A program made the translations under genes and the position numbers. From positions 1 through 16,064 of the forward strand of contig CAZZEX010000107.1 in the NCBI GenBank assembly GCA_964653285.1: a stretch of 16,064 bases of DNA, given 5' to 3'. This document shows positions 1 to 5,235 of the stretch, piece after piece (within the stretch, counting starts at the first letter, position 1; each line of letters begins with the position of its first letter). Source of the stretch: CAZZEX01 sp964653285. GTDB lineage: Bacteria; Chloroflexota; Anaerolineae; B4-G1. The notes under the pieces are model-generated. The model was not told the DNA's origin. It worked only from the letters and a program-made list of their open reading frames with translations, and ran no database searches.

Positions 1-90
1 TCCTGCTTCCTGCCTCCTGCCTCCTGCCTCCTGCCTCCTGCTTCCTGCCTCCTGCCTCCTGCTTCCTGCCTCCTGCCTCTTGCTTCCTTG
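1..90. repeat. Heptanucleotide tandem array, copy at left edge
   Basis: Twelve consecutive 7-nt units of the form TCCTGCY (two-base variants TCTTGCY) fill positions 1-84, followed by a partial unit. The array runs off the window edge so its full length is unknown. The same unit forms a 13-copy array inside mutS at 1148-1238, and the sequence flanking both arrays is nearly identical, so this is not a chance low-complexity tract but a relative of the mutS array. Confidence 0.95.
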
Positions 91-122
91 TCAGCCGGCC
101 CATCACCTCCCGCGCCCGCTCG
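1..122 (-). pseudogene. MutS C-terminal-like fragment (partial)
   Basis: Read on the minus strand, this stretch encodes TERAREVMGRLTR followed by KQEAGGR-type heptapeptides. The mutS gene of this window has ERAWEVMGRLTR followed by the same heptapeptides. At DNA level 88-122 matches 1242-1276 over 35 nt with two mismatches. Nothing of the upstream MutS domains is present to the right, so this is a detached fragment of a mutS 3' region, either from a duplication in this genome or from a second mutS whose remainder lies outside the window. The homology ends near 122, where a different reading frame on the other strand begins. Confidence 0.55.
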
Positions 123-164
123 GTCGCCATCAGCCCTGACGGAAGCCACGTGTACGTGGAGTGA
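3..164 (+). pseudogene. Beta-propeller-like C-terminal tail fused to repeat DNA
   Basis: On the plus strand a frame is open from position 3 to a TGA at 162-164 and ends in SVAISPDGSHVYVE. The motif AISPDGxxVYV is the typical blade repeat of YVTN/YncE-type beta-propellers. Only about 14 residues look propeller-like (from about 120); upstream of that the frame merely translates the heptanucleotide array as LPPASCF repeats. It is best read as the end of a propeller gene interrupted by, or joined to, repeat and MutS-like DNA. The motif is short, so the family call is tentative. Confidence 0.35.
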
Positions 165-236
165 CGCCGGTGATATCGCTGATCACGTTGGTCAGTTTGA
201 CATTTGCCTCCAACTTGGGCAGCTTACATTCTTCAC

Positions 237-265
237 TTGACAAAGATGCCGATTGTAATTACAAT
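237..265 (+). promoter_or_regulatory. Promoter of mazEF with palindrome over the -10
   Basis: A perfect -35 box TTGACA (237-242) and a -10 box TACAAT (260-265) are separated by 17 nt, the ideal spacing for a housekeeping sigma factor. The perfect 14-bp palindrome ATTGTAATTACAAT (252-265) covers the -10 box. MazE-type antitoxins are known to repress their own operon by binding palindromes at the promoter, so this is the likely operator. The start codon lies 43 nt downstream of the -10. Confidence 0.75.
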
Positions 266-308
266 GTGTACACTCTGACGGGCCGCATCTAACCAAGGAG
301 GTGCCATT

Positions 309-575
309 ATGCCTGCCGTAGTGAAGACCCGCATCGTCAAGATTGGGAACTCCCAGGGTATCCGCATTCCAAAGCTCTTGCTGGATCAGACTGACCTGGG
401 AGAGGAAGTTGAGTTGGAACTGCGAGGAGACCAAATTGTGATTCGGCCAGCATATCGCGCACGCCACAATTGGGAAGACCAGTTCAAGGCAATGGCTGAA
501 CAAGGCGATGACAAGTTGCTTGACGGTGATCTCGTTATCCCCACCGCTTGGGACGAGGAAGAGTGGGAATGGTAG
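309..575 (+). CDS. mazE: MazE/AbrB-family antitoxin
   Basis: This 88-residue protein has an AbrB/SpoVT swapped-hairpin DNA-binding domain at its N-terminus (VKIGNSQGIRIPKLLLDQ, about residues 10-27, then EVELELRGDQIVIRPA), which is the MazE signature. The C-terminal half is acidic and Trp-rich (ends DEEEWEW), as expected for the flexible tail that occupies the toxin's active groove. It should neutralise the MazF encoded next to it and repress the operon at the palindrome upstream. The ATG at 309 is chosen because a full AAGGAGG Shine-Dalgarno lies at 295-301. Its stop codon overlaps the toxin start region, the usual translational coupling of antitoxin and toxin. Confidence 0.88.
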   Translation: MPAVVKTRIVKIGNSQGIRIPKLLLDQTDLGEEVELELRGDQIVIRPAYRARHNWEDQFKAMAEQGDDKLLDGDLVIPTAWDEEEWEW

Positions 576-892
576 TCGAACGGTTCGATGTGTACCTGGT
601 TAACCTTGATCCCACGGTTAGCAGCGAGATCAGGAAAACGCGGCCGTGCTTGATCATCTCTCCAGATGAGATGAATCGCTGGATCGCGACTGTAATTGTA
701 GCGCCGATGACCACGAAAGGACAGCCTTACCCAACGCGAGTGGCGTGTAAGTTCCAGGGGAAAGAGGGGCAAGTAGTGTTGGATCAAATTCGCACTGTTG
801 ACAAATCCCGTCTAGTACGGAAGCTGGGGCAAATAAGTGAGTCAGCGCAGAGAAGCGTGCTACAGAGACTGGCCGAGATGTTTGCGGAATAG
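569..892 (+). CDS. mazF: MazF/PemK-family mRNA interferase toxin
   Basis: A 107-residue protein with the full MazF/PemK fold signature: RFDVYLVNLDPTVSSEIRKTRP near the N-terminus (conserved Arg25 in KTRP), SPDEMN, VAPMTT (Thr48/Thr49) and VVLDQIRTVDKSRL. Family members are sequence-specific, ribosome-independent endoribonucleases that cleave mRNA when the antitoxin is lost. The ATG at 569, overlapping the last codons of mazE, is preferred to a TTG at 548 because family proteins begin directly before RFDVYLV and a GAGG motif lies about 10 nt upstream. The usual Gly of the TVGSE motif is Ser here; otherwise the gene looks complete and functional. It converges on mutS, only 23 nt apart. Confidence 0.9.
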   Translation: MVVERFDVYLVNLDPTVSSEIRKTRPCLIISPDEMNRWIATVIVAPMTTKGQPYPTRVACKFQGKEGQVVLDQIRTVDKSRLVRKLGQISESAQRSVLQRLAEMFAE

Positions 893-915
893 GCAAGCAT
901 TCCGTGGTTCTCTTT

Positions 916-3795
916 TTACCTCTGCTTCGCACACTCTTCGGCGGCTTTGAGCCGCTGCTGCAACTCATTCAGCACCACCAGCGCCTGCACCGGCGTCAGG
1001 TTGCCGATGTCCAGCCCGAACAGTTCCCGCACCACTGCCCACACCGCTTCGTCGTCCACAGGCACCAGCAGCCGCTCCTGCGCCTGTCCCACTGGGTATG
1101 GTGCCCTTACCTCACGGAGTTCCCTCAGTCCCCCAGCCTCCTCCGCTTCCTGCTTCCTGCCTCCTGCCTCTTGCCTCTTGCCTCCTGCCTCTTGCTTCCT
1201 GCCTCCTGCCTCTTGCTTCTTGCCTCCTGCCTCCCGCCCCCTTGTCAGCCGGCCCATCACCTCCCACGCTCGCTCGACCACGTGGTCGGGGACGCCCGCC
1301 AGTCGGGCCACCTGGACGCCGTAACTGCGGTCGGCCCCGCCTTCCACCAGCCGGTAGAGGAACACTACATCTTGTCCCTGTTCCTTCACCGCCAGGCTGA
1401 CGTTTCGCGCGCCGGGCAGTTGATCAGCCAGGCCCGTCAGTTCGTGGAAGTGGGTGGCGAAGAGAGTGCGGGCGGTGATCTGGTCGTGCAGGTACTCCCC
1501 CACTGCCCAGGCCAGCCCCATCCCGTCGTAGGTGGAGGTGCCCCGGCCCACCTCGTCCAGCACCACCAGGCTGCGGGTGGTGGCGTGGCGGAGGATGTAG
1601 GCGGTCTCGCTCATCTCGACCAGGAAAGTGGAGCGGCCCCGTGCGATGTCGTCAGTCGCGCCGGCACGGACGAAGATGCGGTCCACCAACCCCACCCGGG
1701 CCGACGCGGCGGGGACGAAACTCCCCATCTGCGCCATCAGAGTTATCAACGCTACCTGCCGGATGTAGACCGATTTCCCGCTCATGTTCGGACCGGTGAT
1801 GACCAGGAGCCGTTGACCCTCCCCGTCCAGTAGCACATCGTTGGGGACGAAGCGGGTTCCCTCGGGCATCATGCGCTCGACGACGGGGTGGCGGCCTTCC
1901 TGGATCTCAATCACGCTGCTTTCGTCCACCGCAGGCCGGGCGTAGCCGTACCGGGCGGCCACCTCCGCCAGCGTCGTCAGCACGTCCAACTCGGCCAGGC
2001 CCCGCGCCGCTTGCTGAAGGCGGTTGGTCTGCGCCGCCACCTGCTGCCGCAGGTGCACGAACAGGTCGTACTCCAGTTCGTTGGCCCGGTCCTCGGTGGA
2101 GAGGATCTCCGCCTCGCGGGCTTTCAGTTCCGGGGTGACGAACCGCTCGGCGTGGGTGATAGTCGCCCGCCGCTCGTACTCCGGCGGGACCCGGCCGGCC
2201 TTGCTGCGAGGAACCTGGACGAAGAAGCCGAAGACCTGGTTGTAGCGCACCCGCAGGGTGGGAATGCCGGTGCGTTCCCGCTCCTGCGATTCGTAGGCGG
2301 CCAGCCAGTCCCGCCCCTCGGCAGCGGCCTGGCGCAACTGGTCCAGTTCGGCGTGATAGCCGGGCCGGATGAGGCCGCCCTCCTTGAGAAGAACCGGCGG
2401 GGCGTCCACCAGCGCCCGCGCGATGAGGGCTGCCACGTCCTGCAGTCCATTTTCGTCCAGGTCGTCGTCCAGCGCCCGCAGGCGGGGGGAGCGGGCCTTT
2501 TTCAAAATCTGCTTGACGCGGGGGATGCGCTCCAGTGCCCGACGCAGCGCCGCCAGGTCGCGAGCGTTGGCGGTGCCGAAGCCCACGCGCCCCACCAGCC
2601 GCTCCACGTCGTGGAGGCCATCGAGAAGGCGGCGCAGGTCGGCGCGGAGGAAAGGCCCTCTCAGCCCCCCCACCTTCCCCCCCAGGATTGGGGGGGACTG
2701 AGGGGGGGCTGAGAGGGGAGGGCACAGTTCCTCCACCGCGTCCAGCCGGGCCTGGATGCGGGCCAGGTCCAGGAGGGGCTGCTGGATCCAGCGGCGCAGG
2801 AGCCGGGCTCCCATCGGCGTGACGGTCCGGTCGAGCACCCCCAGGAGGCTCCCCTGCACCTTCCCATCCCGCAGCGTGCGGGTCAGTTCCAGGTTGCGGC
2901 GGGTGACGGTGTCCAGGCCGGCAGTGGCCTCGGGGTGACCGGTCGCCAGGTCTCGCAGGTGGGCCAGGCTTTGCCGTGAGCGCTCAGCCGAACGGTCGGA
3001 GATCTGGCTCTCCTGCAGGTAGCGGAGGGCGGCCCCGGCGGCGGCCGTCGCCAGGGGCAGGTTCTCGCAGCCGTAGGGTTCCAGCGAGGCCGCCCCCAGG
3101 TGAGCCAGGAGCCGCTGGCGGGCGGCAGCAGGATCGAAGCCGGACGGGTCGAGGGGGGAGAACCGGATGGGGTGGAGGGCCTGGAGGCGGGCCATCCATT
3201 CCTCGTCCTGGGCCAGGTCGGCGGGCAGGACGATCTCGCTGGGCTGGAGGATGTCGAGTTCCTCCAGCAGACGGGCCTGGGCCTGAGGCCCCTCAAACTG
3301 GGTCGTGACGAACTCACCGGTGGAGAGGTCCACCGCCGCCAACCCCCAGCCGCCCCCCCCCACCCTCCCCCGCTTGCGGGAGGGGGGAGAGGAGCGGCTG
3401 GGGGCCAGGGCGACCAGGAAGTTCTGCGCCTTTTCCTCCAGGAGAGCCTCTTCCACCACAGTCCCGGGGGTGATCACCCGCACCACGTCCCGCCGCGTCA
3501 GTCGCCGTACCTTGCGGGGCTCCTCCAGTTGCTCGGCGATGGCGACCTTGTGGCCGAGGGCCAGGAGTTTGGCGACGTAGGTAGTGAGTTGGCGGTAGGG
3601 AACGCCGCACATCGGAAGTTTGACACTCTTGGAGAAGCGGCGAGAGGTGAGGACCAGGTTCAGTTGGCGGGAGACGACGCGGGCGTCCTCCTCGAACATC
3701 TCGTAGAAATCGCCCAGGCGGAAGAGGAGGATCGCGTCGGGGAAGCGGGCCTTCAGTTGGCGGTACTGCCGTAGCATGGGCGTGAGTTTTTCCAT
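916..3795 (-). CDS. mutS: DNA mismatch repair protein MutS with three repeat insertions
   Basis: A 959-residue MutS, longer than most (about 850-880). Mismatch-recognition motif GDFYE is intact (Phe30, Glu32). Connector, core/lever and clamp domains follow; the ATPase has Walker A GPNMSGKS (668-675), Walker B LVVLDE (Asp747-Glu748) and FATHFHEL (779-786). The protein ends with a normal C-terminal segment (LFGLDIGNLTPVQAL). Three insertions of repeat DNA stay in frame: about residues 131-149 (palindrome, after LVAL and before GLAAVDLSTGEF), about 359-382 (palindrome, in the lever after LDAVEEL) and 855-888 (heptapeptides from a 7-nt array, just behind the dimerisation helices). The ATG at 3795 has AGAAGGA upstream and fits the family start; it lies 8 nt behind the dehydratase subunit B stop, so mutS is the last gene of that operon. 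MutS starts methyl-independent or MutL-dependent repair of replication errors. Confidence 0.95.
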   Translation of the reverse strand: MEKLTPMLRQYRQLKARFPDAILLFRLGDFYEMFEEDARVVSRQLNLVLTSRRFSKSVKLPMCGVPYRQLTTYVAKLLALGHKVAIAEQLEEPRKVRRLTRRDVVRVITPGTVVEEALLEEKAQNFLVALAPSRSSPPSRKRGRVGGGGWGLAAVDLSTGEFVTTQFEGPQAQARLLEELDILQPSEIVLPADLAQDEEWMARLQALHPIRFSPLDPSGFDPAAARQRLLAHLGAASLEPYGCENLPLATAAAGAALRYLQESQISDRSAERSRQSLAHLRDLATGHPEATAGLDTVTRRNLELTRTLRDGKVQGSLLGVLDRTVTPMGARLLRRWIQQPLLDLARIQARLDAVEELCPPLSAPPQSPPILGGKVGGLRGPFLRADLRRLLDGLHDVERLVGRVGFGTANARDLAALRRALERIPRVKQILKKARSPRLRALDDDLDENGLQDVAALIARALVDAPPVLLKEGGLIRPGYHAELDQLRQAAAEGRDWLAAYESQERERTGIPTLRVRYNQVFGFFVQVPRSKAGRVPPEYERRATITHAERFVTPELKAREAEILSTEDRANELEYDLFVHLRQQVAAQTNRLQQAARGLAELDVLTTLAEVAARYGYARPAVDESSVIEIQEGRHPVVERMMPEGTRFVPNDVLLDGEGQRLLVITGPNMSGKSVYIRQVALITLMAQMGSFVPAASARVGLVDRIFVRAGATDDIARGRSTFLVEMSETAYILRHATTRSLVVLDEVGRGTSTYDGMGLAWAVGEYLHDQITARTLFATHFHELTGLADQLPGARNVSLAVKEQGQDVVFLYRLVEGGADRSYGVQVARLAGVPDHVVERAWEVMGRLTRGREAGGKKQEAGGRKQEAGGKRQEAGGRKQEAEEAGGLRELREVRAPYPVGQAQERLLVPVDDEAVWAVVRELFGLDIGNLTPVQALVVLNELQQRLKAAEECAKQR
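1148..1238 (-). repeat. Heptanucleotide array inside mutS (13 units)
   Basis: Thirteen uninterrupted units of TCCTGCC and its variants TCTTGCY, TCCTGCT and TCCCGCC span 91 nt. Because 7 is prime to 3, three units encode one heptapeptide on the coding strand, giving KQEAGGR-type repeats at about residues 855-888 of MutS. Gain or loss of a single unit would shift the frame of the last ~75 residues. Flanking DNA at 1242-1276 is shared with the left edge of the window. Confidence 0.95.
2656..2717. repeat. Nested palindrome inserted in mutS (lever domain)
   Basis: A 62-nt nested palindrome: outer arms CCCTCTCAGCCCCCCC (2656-2671) and its exact complement at 2702-2717, inner arms of seven C (2677-2683) and seven G (2690-2696) around AGGATT. 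It is translated on the minus strand as part of CPPLSAPPQSPPILGG and following Gly-rich residues and leaves the frame intact. The inner core is shared with the elements at 15947-15966 and, in the other orientation, 5810-6062. Confidence 0.9.
3343..3404. repeat. Nested palindrome inserted in mutS (connector domain)
   Basis: Outer arms CCCCCAGCCG (3343-3352) and CGGCTGGGGG (3395-3404) are exact complements; an inner stem CCCGC/GCGGG around TT sits at about 3369-3380. The element is 62 nt long, like the one at 2656-2717, but with a different inner core. It is read in frame as an Arg/Ser/Gly-rich stretch at about MutS residues 132-149, in a loop where other MutS proteins have only a few residues. 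Confidence 0.85.
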
Positions 3796-3803
3796 AGTTC
3801 CTT

Positions 3804-5000
3804 CTACAACATCTCCAGGAACGCCGCCACGCGCTCCCGCACCGCCCCCTCGTTGTAGAGGCGTGCATCGCACTGGTCAGCCTCCAGGATGAGGACGGGG
3901 AAGCCCAGTTCGTCCCGCAGTCCGTCCCGGACGTCGCTCTGGGTGATGGAGAAGGGCTTACAGGAGCGATTGGCGTGCATCACCATCCCGTCCACCTGGA
4001 AGCGCCGGGCCAGGTCGGCGATAGTGCGCAGTCGCGTGGGCAGGTCCACATTGATGAACACGCCGGTGTAAGCCCGCGCCAGGCCGACGAAGGGCTCCTC
4101 CGGGTCGAGTTCGACGGTCCAGGCGTTGGTGTAGGTATCGGCGACGAAGCAGGCGCCGGCGTCCATAAAAGGGCGGAAGAAACGGTAGAGGCGATACCAG
4201 ATGGCAATGTTGTCCCAGAGGAGGCGGTATCGCTCGCCGGGCACCGCGCCAATACCCTGCGCGACGCGCTCCTCCAATTCGGCCTTGAGGTGGCGGTAGC
4301 AATCTACCGCCCGGCGCGTGCCGCGCAGCGCGACGATGGGGGCCATGGCGACGAAGAGGTCAGGGGCGTTGATGGGCGAAGGCCGGTGCTGTCCGAACTC
4401 CAGAATCTCCTGCCACAGCGCGACTGCCTCGCGGGAGAGGGCCAGCACGGAGTGGAATTGGCTGGGTTTCAAGCGGTGGCCTGTGTGCGCCTCCAGCCAG
4501 GCGACGAACTCACGCAACTGGTCGGCGACATAGGCGACGATGTGGGGCTCGGCCGGGGTGGTGCGTTGAAAGGGTACGTCGAGGACGAAGAGGGGCACGT
4601 CGTAGAGCGCGGCCAGCGCCTCGTACCACTTGAATACAGTGCCACAGATGTTGTTACAGCAGACCAGGAGGTCGGGGCGGGGCATCCCGTTCAGCGGTGC
4701 ACCCTTGGGCTGCAGCACCGCCCCAATGTGGCTGCGGGCGTAGGAGCAGAGGTCGGCCGGATAACCAGTCGCCTCGGCCACCTGGCACAGGCCGACGGCG
4801 GCCCTGCGCGCGCCACACAGCGCGCCGTAGTTCTCCGGGTAGAGCGTGAGAATGCCCATCGCCTCCATAATCTCGACCGGCGCGCCGCTGGTGACGTAGG
4901 CCAGCGGTTTGAGCCGCGCCAGCACCTTGCGCTGCACGTAGTAGCGCGTCATCACGCTGTTGATCTCTTTGAGGGACTGGAGACGCGGGTATTGGGACAT
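3804..5000 (-). CDS. 2-hydroxyacyl-CoA dehydratase family, subunit B (HgdB/FldC-like)
   Basis: This 398-residue protein belongs to the HgdB/BcrB/FldC family (2-hydroxyacyl-CoA dehydratase, subunit D family). It has cysteines at the positions expected for a [4Fe-4S] cluster: Cys85 in LCSYARSHIG, Cys114/115/119 in CCNNICGTVFKWYE and Cys347 in MHANRSCKPF. The family removes water from 2-hydroxyacyl-CoA by a ketyl radical, or reduces aromatic acyl-CoA, after one-electron activation by the activator ATPase encoded upstream. The ATG at 5000 is preferred over an in-frame GTG at 5069 because GAGG stands 7 nt before it, and residues before it look unlike the family. Separated by 235 nt and a hairpin from subunit A. 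The substrate cannot be told from sequence; a double-cubane-cluster reductase is an alternative. Confidence 0.85.
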   Translation of the reverse strand: MSQYPRLQSLKEINSVMTRYYVQRKVLARLKPLAYVTSGAPVEIMEAMGILTLYPENYGALCGARRAAVGLCQVAEATGYPADLCSYARSHIGAVLQPKGAPLNGMPRPDLLVCCNNICGTVFKWYEALAALYDVPLFVLDVPFQRTTPAEPHIVAYVADQLREFVAWLEAHTGHRLKPSQFHSVLALSREAVALWQEILEFGQHRPSPINAPDLFVAMAPIVALRGTRRAVDCYRHLKAELEERVAQGIGAVPGERYRLLWDNIAIWYRLYRFFRPFMDAGACFVADTYTNAWTVELDPEEPFVGLARAYTGVFINVDLPTRLRTIADLARRFQVDGMVMHANRSCKPFSITQSDVRDGLRDELGFPVLILEADQCDARLYNEGAVRERVAAFLEML

Positions 5001-5175
5001 ATTCAGACCTCGGGCCGGTGATGGATGATCCAGGGAGTCAGGTTTTTTCTCACGCTCGAAGAACTGCACCTCCCTGCCCAGGTTGAAGTGCTCGTTACGG
5101 CCTGACCCATCTGCGGGTTTCTCCTCTCCAGGCCCTCAATTAACTTGTATCAGTAGATCCAAAATTGCTCTATCT

Positions 5176-5213
5176 GGACCACAGTCCAGCGGCCAAAACG
5201 CGGACTGTGGTCC
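5176..5213 (-). promoter_or_regulatory. Perfect 12-bp inverted repeat between dehydratase genes
   Basis: GGACCACAGTCC (5176-5187) and GGACTGTGGTCC (5202-5213) are exact complements around a 14-nt loop, 23 nt downstream of the subunit A stop codon on the minus strand. Only a weak T run (GCAATTTT) follows some 10 nt later, so a strong terminator is doubtful. It could be an attenuating or processing hairpin that sets the ratio of upstream genes to subunit B and mutS, or another dispersed repeat. The rest of 5001-5235 holds no gene that I can support. Confidence 0.6.
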
Positions 5214-5235
5214 GCTTTGAGCTTGAAATTTGGAC

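Noticed and set aside
548..892. mazF start at TTG 548
   Set aside because: Adds a non-family leader; the ATG at 569 overlaps mazE and gives the normal start.
893..915. Terminator between mazF and mutS
   Set aside because: Only 23 nt separate the two stop codons and I see no convincing hairpin there.
1148..1238. Coiled coil formed by the KQEAGGR heptapeptides of MutS
   Set aside because: The 7-residue period comes from the 7-nt unit, and the Gly pair and lack of hydrophobic a/d positions argue against a coiled coil.
904..1833. Long open frame on the plus strand opposite mutS
   Set aside because: It mirrors the mutS coding strand in high-G+C DNA, and its product is low-complexity where it crosses the heptanucleotide array. 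The minus strand has clear MutS motifs.
1888..2712. A 274-codon plus-strand frame inside mutS
   Set aside because: No recognisable domain, no ribosome site, and entirely inside a gene with conserved motifs on the other strand.
3975..5021. A 348-codon plus-strand frame opposite dehydratase subunit B
   Set aside because: Shadow frame; the family cysteines are on the minus strand.
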